Assembly (NCBI GenBank): GCA_017391185.1
Contig: JAFOZN010000234.1
Coordinates: 1 to 6,889 of the forward strand
Source: Alistipes sp.
Lineage (GTDB): Bacteria > Bacteroidota > Bacteroidia > Bacteroidales > Rikenellaceae
Length of the DNA stretch: 6,889 nt
Direction: 5' to 3'
Part shown: in pieces, positions 1 through 6,889 of the stretch
Numbering within the stretch: the stretch's first letter is position 1
How the letters are laid out: every line of letters starts with the position of its first letter
The notes under the pieces: model-generated
Database searches by the model: none
What the model saw: the letters and a program-made list of their open reading frames with translations, nothing else
What the model was told of the DNA's origin: nothing
Made by a program: the position numbers and the translations under genes

Positions 1-680
1 ATCAAAAGATTGCCTACGCAAAGATTGATCCTAACAAGGCTTATAAGCTCAGTGAGGCTGCCGCTCTTCTGAAGGAAATTACCTTTACGAAATTTGATGC
101 TTCTGTCGATGTAGACGTGCGCTTGGGTGTAGATCCACGTAAGGCTAACCAGATGGTTCGTGGCGTGGTTACATTGCCACACGGTACAGGTAAGACTGTA
201 CGTGTTTTGGTACTCTGTACTCCTGAGAAGGAGGCTGAGGCTCAGGCAGCAGGTGCTGACTATGTAGGTTTGGATGAGTATGTTGATAAGATCAAGGCAG
301 GTTGGACTGACGTAGATGTTATCATCTGTACACCAAACGTAATGGGTAAGGTTGGTGCGTTGGGTCGTATTTTGGGTCCACGCGGTTTGATGCCAAACCC
401 TAAGACAGGTACTGTAACTATGGATATCGCTAAGGCTGTTAGTGAGGTTAAGGCCGGTAAGATCGACTTCAAGGTTGACAAGTACGGTATTATCCACACT
501 TCAGTAGGTAAGGTATCTTTCACTCCAGAGCAGATCGTAGATAACGCTAAGGAGGTTATTAACACAATCATCAAGCTTAAGCCATCGGCTGCTAAGGGTA
601 CATATGTATTGAGCATCTATCTCTCTACAACAATGAGCCCAGGCTTGCAGATTGATCCAAGATCAGTTGAAACTAAGTAA
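1..680 (+). CDS. rplA: 50S ribosomal protein L1, 5'-truncated by window edge
   Basis: L1 binds 23S rRNA at the L1 stalk of the large subunit and helps E-site tRNA leave; in E. coli it also represses translation of its own rplK-rplA mRNA. The reading frame is open from base 3 (codons beginning [16 protein letters not shown]) to TAA at 678-680, followed at once by a second TAA at 681-683. That gives 225 visible residues. Bacteroidetes L1 is about 230 residues, so only about 7 N-terminal residues lie outside the window. Family landmarks in order are [31 protein letters not shown], the domain II signature [20 protein letters not shown], the [14 protein letters not shown] segment and the C-terminal [16 protein letters not shown] at 117 could be read as a start, but the L1 homology continues well upstream of it, so it is internal. 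No frameshift is seen. Confidence 0.97.
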   Translation, partial: QKIAYAKIDPNKAYKLSEAAALLKEITFTKFDASVDVDVRLGVDPRKANQMVRGVVTLPHGTGKTVRVLVLCTPEKEAEAQAAGADYVGLDEYVDKIKAGWTDVDVIICTPNVMGKVGALGRILGPRGLMPNPKTGTVTMDIAKAVSEVKAGKIDFKVDKYGIIHTSVGKVSFTPEQIVDNAKEVINTIIKLKPSAAKGTYVLSIYLSTTMSPGLQIDPRSVETK

Positions 681-684
681 TAAA

Positions 685-692
685 GAGGGAGG
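685..692 (+). promoter_or_regulatory. Strong Shine-Dalgarno site ahead of rplJ
   Basis: The 20-nt rplA-rplJ gap contains GAGGGAGG, with a perfect GGAGG core at 688-692 and 8 nt before the ATG at 701. This is textbook anti-Shine-Dalgarno complementarity and supports the chosen rplJ start. It stands out because the other starts in this window (rplL, rpoB, rpoC) have A/T-rich leaders without such a motif, which is the usual pattern in Bacteroidetes. Confidence 0.75.
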
Positions 693-700
693 ATATTAGA

Positions 701-1225
701 ATGACAAGAGAAGAGAAGTTGGCCGTAATCAACGGTCTTGCTGAGCAGCTCAACGAGTACCCTCACTTCTATATTACCAACATCGAGGCTTTGAACGCTG
801 AGCAGACTGCAAAGTTGCGCCGTAAGTGCTACGAGAACAACATCAAGTTGGTAGTCGTAAAGAACACTTTGTTCGGTAAGGCGTTGGAGAAGGTCGAGAA
901 GGCTGAGGCTGAATTGGTAAATGTATTGGAGGGTTCAACATCTGTGATGTTCGCCGAGACAGGAAAGGCTCCTGCCGTAGTAATCAAGGAGTTCCGCAAG
1001 TCATGCGATAAGCCAGTTTTGAAGGCTGCGTATGTAGAGGGCTGTGTTTACGTAGGTGACAACCAGATCGAGACGCTTTGCAACATTAAGAGCCGCGAGG
1101 AGCTCATTGGCGATATCGTATCGCTCTTGCAGTCTCCAGCGAAGAATGTTATCTCTGCATTGCAGGGTAACGCTGGTCAGAAGGTTGCTGGTATCGTAAA
1201 GGCACTTGAGGACCGTAACAACTAG
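701..1225 (+). CDS. rplJ: 50S ribosomal protein L10
   Basis: L10 (uL10) anchors the ribosomal stalk. Its globular N-terminal domain binds 23S rRNA near L11, and its C-terminal helix carries L7/L12 dimers; in E. coli the L10-L12 complex also represses its own translation. The 174-residue length is normal for the family. The N-terminal domain (about 1-130) shows MTREEKLAVINGLAEQL, the HFYITNIEALNAEQTAKLRR segment, KLVVVKNTLFGKALE, and the KPVLKAAYVEGCVYVG strand pair. The region LLQSPAKNVISALQGNAGQK and the final helix (about 135-174) match the L12-binding part. The ATG at 701 is fixed by the GGAGG 8 nt upstream and by the family N-terminus; the gene ends in TAG at 1223-1225. It sits 20 nt after rplA and 42 nt before rplL, so it is clearly in the same operon. 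Confidence 0.97.
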   Translation: MTREEKLAVINGLAEQLNEYPHFYITNIEALNAEQTAKLRRKCYENNIKLVVVKNTLFGKALEKVEKAEAELVNVLEGSTSVMFAETGKAPAVVIKEFRKSCDKPVLKAAYVEGCVYVGDNQIETLCNIKSREELIGDIVSLLQSPAKNVISALQGNAGQKVAGIVKALEDRNN

Positions 1226-1267
1226 TTAAAATTTAAAAACAACAAAAATTAAAAAAATATTACAACT
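1226..1267 (+). promoter_or_regulatory. A/T-rich, SD-free translation leader of rplL
   Basis: The 42-nt rplJ-rplL gap is nearly all A and T (runs such as AAAAATTAAAAAAATATT) with no GGAGG-like site before the ATG at 1268. In Bacteroidetes such unstructured A-rich leaders are the usual efficient initiation signal. This would suit rplL, whose product is needed in several copies per ribosome. No convincing Bacteroidetes -7 element (TAnnTTTG) is visible here, so an internal promoter is not supported. Confidence 0.5.
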
Positions 1268-1642
1268 ATGGCAGATGTAAAGGTATTAGCAGAGGAGTTG
1301 GTAAACTTGACTGTTAAGGAGGTAAACGAGTTGGCTACTATCCTCAAGGAGGAGTACGGTATTGAGCCTGCTGCTGCAGCTGTTGCAGTTGCTGCTCCTG
1401 CTGCTGCAGGTGAGGCTGCTGTTGCTGAGAAGACTTCATTCGATGTAATTTTGAAGAGCGCAGGTCAGGCTAAGCTTCAGGTTATTAAGGCTGTTAAGGA
1501 GGCTGCTGGTCTTTCATTGGGTGATGCTAAGGCATTGGTTGATGCTGCTCCTAAGGCTATCAAGGAGGGTGTTTCTAAGGAGGAGGCTGAGGCTCTCAAG
1601 GCTTCTCTCGAGGAGGCTGGTGCTGAGGTTGAGGTTAAGTAG
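1268..1642 (+). CDS. rplL: 50S ribosomal protein L7/L12
   Basis: L7/L12 is the multicopy stalk protein that recruits and activates the translational GTPases (EF-G, EF-Tu, IF2). The 124-residue length is typical. Three parts are visible. The N-terminal helical domain (1-34, [20 protein letters not shown]) dimerises and binds L10. The flexible Ala-rich hinge (35-53) is composed almost only of Ala, Val, Pro and Gly. The compact C-terminal domain (54-124) contains [10 protein letters not shown], the factor-binding [20 protein letters not shown] segment and the closing [19 protein letters not shown]. The ATG at 1268 matches the family start (MADVK) and the gene ends in TAG at 1640-1642. It is the last ribosomal-protein gene before a long structured spacer, so its message may be separated from rpoBC by termination or cleavage there (inference). 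Confidence 0.98.
   Translation: MADVKVLAEELVNLTVKEVNELATILKEEYGIEPAAAAVAVAAPAAAGEAAVAEKTSFDVILKSAGQAKLQVIKAVKEAAGLSLGDAKALVDAAPKAIKEGVSKEEAEALKASLEEAGAEVEVK
1370..1426 (+). repeat. GCT/GCA low-complexity tract encoding the L12 hinge
   Basis: Codons 35-53 of rplL are mainly GCT, GCA and GTT, giving repeated CTGCTGCAG-type units. This is the normal coding signature of the L7/L12 hinge rather than an independent repeat element. It is noted because such tracts can align poorly and vary in length between strains. Confidence 0.6.
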
Positions 1643-1672
1643 TTCTACTGCTTATAAATTTTCAGACAACTC

Positions 1673-1711
1673 AGGTATAGAGTTTACACCGGTGTAAGCT
1701 CTATACCTTTT
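1673..1711 (+). terminator. Intrinsic terminator or attenuator after rplL
   Basis: Two 17-nt arms (1674-1690 and 1691-1707) abut each other and are complementary except for one U1683-G1698 wobble; A1673-U1708 can extend the stem. With a CCGG tetraloop this leaves a 15-16 bp stem whose outer part is GGTATAGAG/CTCTATACC, followed by TTTT at 1708-1711 and then C. The T-tract is short, so partial read-through is plausible. That would fit an operon in which rpoBC needs less output than rplJL. The long duplex could also be an RNase III substrate. Confidence 0.75.
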
Positions 1712-1716
1712 CTGGT

Positions 1717-1757
1717 CTAAGGATTGGGAGTGCCTCGGAGCTGTGCCCTTTTCTTAG
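1717..1757 (+). other. Weak imperfect stem-loop
   Basis: CTAAG at 1717-1721 can pair with CTTAG at 1753-1757, continued by a G-U and an A-U pair, then a two-base mismatch, then GGG (1726-1728) with CCC (around 1746-1748). The loop is about 17 nt. The pairing is interrupted and would be only moderately stable, so it may be incidental. Confidence 0.3.
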
Positions 1758-1767
1758 TATATTTTGG

Positions 1768-1804
1768 ATGCTCTCAATGTGTATTGTACTTACACTGAGG
1801 GCAT
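1768..1804 (+). promoter_or_regulatory. Bulged hairpin, possible antiterminator
   Basis: ATGCTCTCA (1768-1776) pairs with TGAGGGCAT (1796-1804) over 9 bp with one U1772-G1800 wobble. After a 2-nt bulge (1777-1778), GTGTA (1779-1783) pairs with TACAC (1791-1795) around a 7-nt loop (1784-1790). The 3' arm overlaps the 5' arm of the next stem (1799-1824), so the two structures cannot form together. Confidence 0.5.
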
Positions 1805-1832
1805 TAGCAGGATAATCGATGCCTGTTTTTTT
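1799..1832 (+). terminator. Candidate second terminator, overlaps the upstream hairpin
   Basis: GGGCAT (1799-1804) can pair with ATGCCT (1819-1824), 6 bp with one G-U and a 14-nt loop. It is followed after one G by seven consecutive Ts (1826-1832). A competing shorter pairing is CAGG (1808-1811) with CCTG (1822-1825), which abuts the T-tract directly. Either stem is modest, so the call rests on the T7 run and on the mutually exclusive pairing with 1768-1804. Confidence 0.4.
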
Positions 1833-1847
1833 GGGGTGCGCACCCCA
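1832..1847. repeat. 16-bp perfect palindrome
   Basis: TGGGGTGCGCACCCCA is identical to its reverse complement. As DNA it could be a dimer-binding operator; as RNA it could form a 6-bp GC-rich stem with a GCGC loop. It lies 36-51 nt upstream of the rpoB start, immediately after the T7 run, in a region otherwise rich in A and T. Confidence 0.6.
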
Positions 1848-1848
1848 C

Positions 1849-1860
1849 ATGAGTACTCAT
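1849..1860. repeat. 12-bp perfect palindrome
   Basis: ATGAGTACTCAT is identical to its reverse complement and sits one base after the 16-bp palindrome. As RNA its stem would be weak (4 bp with a GTAC loop), so a DNA-level role, or chance, is as likely as RNA folding. Its first three bases are the start codon of a 10-codon mini-ORF. Confidence 0.5.
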
Positions 1861-1881
1861 ACTTCAACAAAATTGATTTAA
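1849..1881 (+). CDS. Possible 10-codon upstream ORF (leader peptide)
   Basis: ATG at 1849 opens the peptide [10 protein letters not shown], closed by TAA at 1879-1881. One G separates this stop from the rpoB ATG at 1883, a spacing (TAAGATG) that permits termination-reinitiation. It is in a different frame from rpoB. There is no ribosome-binding motif before it, only the GC-rich palindrome, and no known leader peptide is recognised. ORFs this short arise often by chance, so this is a candidate only. Confidence 0.2.
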   Translation: MSTHTSTKLI

Positions 1882-1882
1882 G

Positions 1883-4800
1883 ATGTCCGCATCAACACAA
1901 CAACAAAGAATTAGCTTCTCTACTGTCAAGAACAGGGTTCCTTATCCTGACTTGCTGGAGGTACAGCTTAAATCATTCCGCGATTTCTTCCAGATGGACA
2001 CTACGGCTGAGAATCGTAAAAACGAGGGCCTCTATAAAGTGTTCCAGGAGAATTTCCCTATCACAGATACCAGAAACAATTATGTTCTGGAGTTTATCGA
2101 CTACTATATCGACCCGCCACGTTACTCTATCGAGGAGTGCTTGGAGCGCGGTTTGACATATAGTGTCCCATTGAAGGCAAAACTCAAGCTCTACTGTAAT
2201 GACGATGAGCATGAGGATTTTCCTGTTGTAGTACAGGATGTATACTTCGGTACAATCCCTTACATGACAGAGCGAGGAACTTTTATCTTCAATGGTGCAG
2301 AGCGTGTAGTGGTGTCTCAGTTGCACCGTTCACCAGGCGTATTCTTCGGTCAGAGCATGCACACCAATGGTACTAAGCTCTACTCAGCACGTATTATCCC
2401 ATTCAAGGGTTCGTGGATTGAGTTTGCTACCGACATTAACAACGTGATGTATGCATACATCGACCGTAAGAAGAAGTTGCCTGTAACAACTCTCTTGCGT
2501 GCTATCGGTTTTGAGGCCGATCAGCAGATCCTTGAGATCTTTGATCTTGCAGATGAGATCAAGGTTACTAAGACCAACTTGAAGAAGGCCGTAGGACGTA
2601 AGCTTGCTGCACGTGTTCTTCACAGCTGGGTAGAGGATTTCGTAGATGAGGATACAGGTGAGGTAGTCTCTATCGAGCGTAACAACGTGATCGTTGACCG
2701 CGAGGTTGAGCTTACCGAGGATCATATTGATGCTATCATCGAGAGTGGTGCCAAGACTATCCTTTTGCATAAGGAGAATGCTTCGGGTATCGACTTCTCG
2801 ATTATATACAACACACTCCAGAAGGATCCATGTAACTCGGAGAAAGAGGCCGTTGTCTATATCTATAGGCAGTTGCGCGCTTCGGAGCCACCAGATGAGG
2901 CTACTGCGCGCGATGTGATCGACAAGCTCTTCTTCTCTGACAAGCGTTATGACTTGGGACAGGTTGGTCGTTACCGTATCAACACCAAGTTGAACTTGGA
3001 TATCGATCCTTCGGTTCGCATCCTTACACGTGAGGATATCATCGAGATCATCAAGTATCTCATCCAGCTTATCAACTCGAAGGCTGAGGTTGACGATATC
3101 GACCACCTCTCTAACCGCCGTGTTCGCACAGTGGGTGAGCAGTTGGCAAACCAGTTCTCGGTGGGCTTCGTACGTATGGCTCGTACAATCCGTGAGCGAA
3201 TGAATGTGCGTGATAATGAGGTCTTTACTCCAGTTGACTTGATCAACGCGAAGACTTTGTCGAGCGTAGTAAACTCATTCTTCGGTACCAGCCAGCTCTC
3301 GCAGTTTATGGATCAGATTAACCCACTTGCTGAGATTACTCACAAGCGCCGTTTGTCTGCTTTGGGTCCTGGTGGTCTTTCACGTGACCGCGCAGGTTTC
3401 GAGGTGCGAGACGTACACTATACTCACTATGGTCGTCTTTGTCCTATTGAGTCTCCTGAGGGACCTAACATCGGACTTATTTCGTCATTGTGTGTATATG
3501 CAAAGATTTCAGATATGGGATTCATCGAGACTCCATACCGTACTGTAGAGAATGGTAAGGTAGATCTTGATAATTCACACATTAAATATTATTCAGCAGA
3601 GGCTGAGGACGGCCACTTTGTAGCGCAGTCAAATGAGCCATTGGATGATGAGGGTAATTTCTTGAACCCAGATCGTATCAAGGCTCGTGAGGGTGCAGAC
3701 TTCCCTGTAATCACAGACAAGGAGGTAACATTGATGGACGTTGCGCCAAACCAGATTGCTTCTATCGCAGCGAGCTTGATTCCATTCTTGGAGCATGACG
3801 ATGCGAACCGTGCGTTGATGGGATCTAACATGATGCGTCAGGCAGTGCCATTGGTAACATGTGAGTCTCCTATCGTAGGTACAGGTATCGAGAAGGATAT
3901 GATCTCTGATAGCCGTATTCAGGTTGTTGCAGAGGGTGATGGTGAGGTTGTATTTGCTGATGCTACCAAGATTCAGATCAAGTACGAGCGTACTGAGGAG
4001 GAGATTATCTGCTCATTCGCACCAGAGGTCACAACTTACGAGTTGCCTCGTTACCGCCGTACTAACCAGGATACTACCGTTACACTCAAGCCTATTGTTC
4101 TTACAGGTGACCATGTAACCAAGGGTCAGATTTTGACCGAGGGTTACTCTACCGAGAAGGGTGAGTTGGCGTTGGGCCGTAACTTGAAGGTAGCCTTCAT
4201 GCCTTGGAAGGGTTATAACTTCGAGGATGCGATCGTTATCTCGGAGCGTATCCAGCGTGAGGATATCTTCACTTCGGTACACGTGAGTGAGTATATCATG
4301 GAGGTTCGTGAGACCAAGCGTGGTGTCGAGGAGCTTACATCAGATATTCCTAACGTAAGTGAGGACGCAACCAAGGATCTCGATGCAAACGGTATCGTAC
4401 GTATCGGTGCTAACATCCACCCAGGAGATATCTTGATCGGTAAGATCACTCCTAAGGGTGAGAGCGATCCATCACCAGAGGAGAAGCTCTTGCGTGCTAT
4501 CTTCGGTGATAAGGCAGGCGATGTGAAGGATGCTTCTATGAAGGCTCAGCCATCATTGCATGGTGTGGTTATCGACACTAAGCTCTATAGCCACGCTCAG
4601 AAGGAGGGTAAGCGTTCTAAGGCTTCGGAGCGTGCCGAGTTGGAGTTGCTTGATCAGAAGTTCTCTAAGGAGGTTGCCGAGATCACTAAGATTTTGGTAT
4701 CTAAGCTCTGGCAGTTGGTAGAGGGTAAGGTGGTAGCAAACCTTTCTGATTACTTCGGTGTAGAGCTTTATGCTCCAGGTACTAAGTTTAGTATCAAGAT

Positions 4801-5743
4801 GTTGGAGGATATCGCTTTGCGTGAGGCTGATGAGAAGACAGGTGTCGCTGCTGGTTACTTGAATTTGGGTAGCTGTAAGTGGACAGGTGATGCTCACTTG
4901 GATTCACTTATCGAGTCAACTATCAATAATTATGTTATCGAGTGGAAGAAGGCTGATGCTCGCATCAAGCGCGAGAAGTATAATCGCACAAATGGTGATG
5001 AGCTCCCAACTTCAGGTGTTATCCAGATGGCCAAGGTATATATCGCCAAGAAGCGTAAGCTTAAGGTAGGTGATAAGATGGCGGGTCGTCACGGTAACAA
5101 GGGTATCGTAGCGAAGGTTGTTCGCGATGAGGATATGCCATTCTTGGAGGATGGTACAATCGTGGATATCTGCTTGAACCCATTGGGTGTGCCTTCACGA
5201 ATGAACTTGGGACAGATCTATGAGACTGTGCTCGGTTGGGCAGGTCGCGAGTTGGGTCTTAAGTTTGCCACTCCTATCTTCGATGGTGCTTCACTTGAGC
5301 AGATCAATGAGTACACAGCTCAGGCAGGTGTTCCACGTAGTGGTCGTTGTTACCTCTACGATGGTGGTACAGGCGAGAAGTTTGACCAGCCAGCTACTGT
5401 GGGTGTGATCTATATGCTTAAGTTGGGCCACATGATCGATGATAAGATGCACGCACGTTCTATCGGTCCATACTCTTTGATTACTCAGCAGCCATTGGGT
5501 GGTAAGGCTCAGTTTGGTGGTCAGCGTTTCGGAGAGATGGAGGTTTGGGCATTGGAGGGCTTTGGTGCAGCCAATATCCTTCAGGAGATCCTTACCATCA
5601 AGTCTGATGACGTGATGGGTCGTGCTAAGGCTTATGAGGCTATCGTTAAGGGTGATAATTTGCCACGTCCAGGAGTACCTGAGGCGATGAACGTACTCTT
5701 GCATGAGTTGCGTGGTTTGGCCCTTTCGGTAAAATTGGAGTAA
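1883..5743 (+). CDS. rpoB: DNA-directed RNA polymerase subunit beta
   Basis: The beta subunit forms one pincer of RNA polymerase and part of the active site, binding the incoming NTP and the RNA-DNA hybrid. The product is 1286 residues, shorter than E. coli beta (1342) and close to Bacteroidetes forms. Landmarks in order: the N-terminal block [23 protein letters not shown] (from H148); the rifampicin pocket 468-495 ([19 protein letters not shown] onward); [14 protein letters not shown] (about 520-533); [20 protein letters not shown] (from about 853); a helical lineage-variable section (about 912-1045); [14 protein letters not shown] with active-site lysines K1065 and K1073; and the C-terminal anchor [20 protein letters not shown]. 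The ATG at 1883 is secure: an in-frame TGA lies at 1874-1876 and the next in-frame ATG is far inside the conserved N-terminus. The gene ends in TAA at 5741-5743. It follows a 240-nt structured spacer and precedes rpoC by 38 nt. Confidence 0.98.
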   Translation: MSASTQQQRISFSTVKNRVPYPDLLEVQLKSFRDFFQMDTTAENRKNEGLYKVFQENFPITDTRNNYVLEFIDYYIDPPRYSIEECLERGLTYSVPLKAKLKLYCNDDEHEDFPVVVQDVYFGTIPYMTERGTFIFNGAERVVVSQLHRSPGVFFGQSMHTNGTKLYSARIIPFKGSWIEFATDINNVMYAYIDRKKKLPVTTLLRAIGFEADQQILEIFDLADEIKVTKTNLKKAVGRKLAARVLHSWVEDFVDEDTGEVVSIERNNVIVDREVELTEDHIDAIIESGAKTILLHKENASGIDFSIIYNTLQKDPCNSEKEAVVYIYRQLRASEPPDEATARDVIDKLFFSDKRYDLGQVGRYRINTKLNLDIDPSVRILTREDIIEIIKYLIQLINSKAEVDDIDHLSNRRVRTVGEQLANQFSVGFVRMARTIRERMNVRDNEVFTPVDLINAKTLSSVVNSFFGTSQLSQFMDQINPLAEITHKRRLSALGPGGLSRDRAGFEVRDVHYTHYGRLCPIESPEGPNIGLISSLCVYAKISDMGFIETPYRTVENGKVDLDNSHIKYYSAEAEDGHFVAQSNEPLDDEGNFLNPDRIKAREGADFPVITDKEVTLMDVAPNQIASIAASLIPFLEHDDANRALMGSNMMRQAVPLVTCESPIVGTGIEKDMISDSRIQVVAEGDGEVVFADATKIQIKYERTEEEIICSFAPEVTTYELPRYRRTNQDTTVTLKPIVLTGDHVTKGQILTEGYSTEKGELALGRNLKVAFMPWKGYNFEDAIVISERIQREDIFTSVHVSEYIMEVRETKRGVEELTSDIPNVSEDATKDLDANGIVRIGANIHPGDILIGKITPKGESDPSPEEKLLRAIFGDKAGDVKDASMKAQPSLHGVVIDTKLYSHAQKEGKRSKASERAELELLDQKFSKEVAEITKILVSKLWQLVEGKVVANLSDYFGVELYAPGTKFSIKMLEDIALREADEKTGVAAGYLNLGSCKWTGDAHLDSLIESTINNYVIEWKKADARIKREKYNRTNGDELPTSGVIQMAKVYIAKKRKLKVGDKMAGRHGNKGIVAKVVRDEDMPFLEDGTIVDICLNPLGVPSRMNLGQIYETVLGWAGRELGLKFATPIFDGASLEQINEYTAQAGVPRSGRCYLYDGGTGEKFDQPATVGVIYMLKLGHMIDDKMHARSIGPYSLITQQPLGGKAQFGGQRFGEMEVWALEGFGAANILQEILTIKSDDVMGRAKAYEAIVKGDNLPRPGVPEAMNVLLHELRGLALSVKLE
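3284..3367 (+). other. Rifampicin-binding cluster (cluster I) of rpoB
   Basis: Residues 468-495 align without gaps to E. coli 507-534 (offset 39). The main resistance-associated positions carry the susceptible-type residues: Q474 (513), D477 (516), H487 (526), R490 (529) and S492 (531). Differences from E. coli are I479 (N518), A483 (S522), L491 (I530) and T469 (S508). Just outside the cluster, residue 524 is Ser where E. coli has T563. Susceptibility is expected from the family pattern, but it is a prediction. Confidence 0.8.

Positions 5744-6889
<1,146 letters not shown>

Larger units (their letters stand above)
1643..1882 (+). promoter_or_regulatory. Structured 240-nt rplL-rpoB spacer, candidate attenuator/processing leader
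   Basis: No protein gene is supported across these 240 bases. They hold, in order: a long hairpin with a short T-tract (1673-1711), a weak imperfect stem (1717-1757), a bulged hairpin (1768-1804), a stem overlapping it and followed by T7 (1799-1832), two adjacent perfect palindromes (1832-1847 and 1849-1860), and a 10-codon mini-ORF (1849-1881). Other spacers in the window are 20-42 nt, so this one is set apart in both size and structure. In E. coli the equivalent spacer contains a partial terminator and an RNase III site that tune rpoBC relative to rplJL. A similar role here is inference from position and pairing. Confidence 0.65.

Noticed and set aside
117..119. GTG as the rplA start codon
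   Set aside because: The L1 sequence continues in frame upstream to base 3 with good family similarity, so this GTG is an internal valine codon and the gene is cut by the window edge.
1370..1426. Trinucleotide-like repeat in rplL as a possible mobile or unstable repeat
   Set aside because: It encodes the normal Ala-rich hinge found in L7/L12 proteins at this position, so no special explanation is needed.
1758..1767. TATATTTTGG as a possible Bacteroidetes promoter -7 element for rpoB
   Set aside because: It is one base longer than the TAnnTTTG consensus and has no TTTG/TTG at the proper upstream distance; the nearest TTG (1724-1726) is about 31 nt away. An internal rpoB promoter is possible but not supported.
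1764..2156. A 130-codon open frame spanning the spacer and the 5' end of rpoB on the + strand
   Set aside because: It has a TTG start, resembles no family, and most of it lies out of frame within the conserved rpoB N-terminus; it also runs through the hairpins and palindromes of the spacer.
2384..3106. A 240-codon open frame on the - strand inside rpoB
   Set aside because: It is a shadow of rpoB. The strong codon bias (GAG, AAG, TTG) keeps stop codons rare on the opposite strand. The translation has no recognisable domain and no start context. The same applies to the shorter antisense frames such as 260-616, 4553-4897, 5291-5704 and 6435-6752.

Overview
The window is a stretch of the bacterial ribosomal-protein and RNA-polymerase operon. 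In order on the + strand it holds the 3' end of rplA (L1), rplJ (L10), rplL (L7/L12), rpoB (beta) and the 5' end of rpoC (beta'). All are co-directional and intact where visible; rplA is cut by the left edge and rpoC by the right edge. The protein sequences look like Bacteroidetes, order Bacteroidales. Support comes from the L1 segment [10 protein letters not shown], the beta N-terminal block around [14 protein letters not shown], the beta' switch segment [12 protein letters not shown], and A-rich, mostly Shine-Dalgarno-free start regions. The family (Rikenellaceae/Alistipes-like or other) cannot be fixed from sequence reading alone. Codon use is strongly skewed (GAG, AAG, CAG, TTG, GGT, CGT) and uniform across the genes, as expected of highly expressed core genes, with no sign of recent transfer.

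Layout: rplA (1-680) is followed by a 20-nt gap that contains a perfect GGAGG, unusual for this phylum, before rplJ (701-1225). A 42-nt A/T-rich leader precedes rplL (1268-1642). A 240-nt spacer (1643-1882) precedes rpoB (1883-5743). A 38-nt A-rich spacer precedes rpoC (5782 to the right edge).

The genes work together as translation and transcription core machinery. L10 carries L12 dimers as the ribosomal stalk next to L1, and beta and beta' form the RNA polymerase catalytic core. Their cotranscription lets ribosome and polymerase synthesis be adjusted together.

The genes themselves are ordinary housekeeping genes; there is no mobile element, CRISPR array, tRNA or defence system. The one region that earns a closer look is the rplL-rpoB spacer. 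It is packed with dyad symmetry: a long terminator-type hairpin, a bulged hairpin whose 3' arm can also pair downstream into a second stem followed by seven Ts, two adjacent perfect palindromes (16 bp and 12 bp), and a 10-codon mini-ORF that ends one base before the rpoB start. This looks like an attenuator or processing leader that separates ribosomal-protein from polymerase output. It would be similar in role to the E. coli rplL-rpoB attenuator and RNase III region, but it is inferred here only from base pairing.
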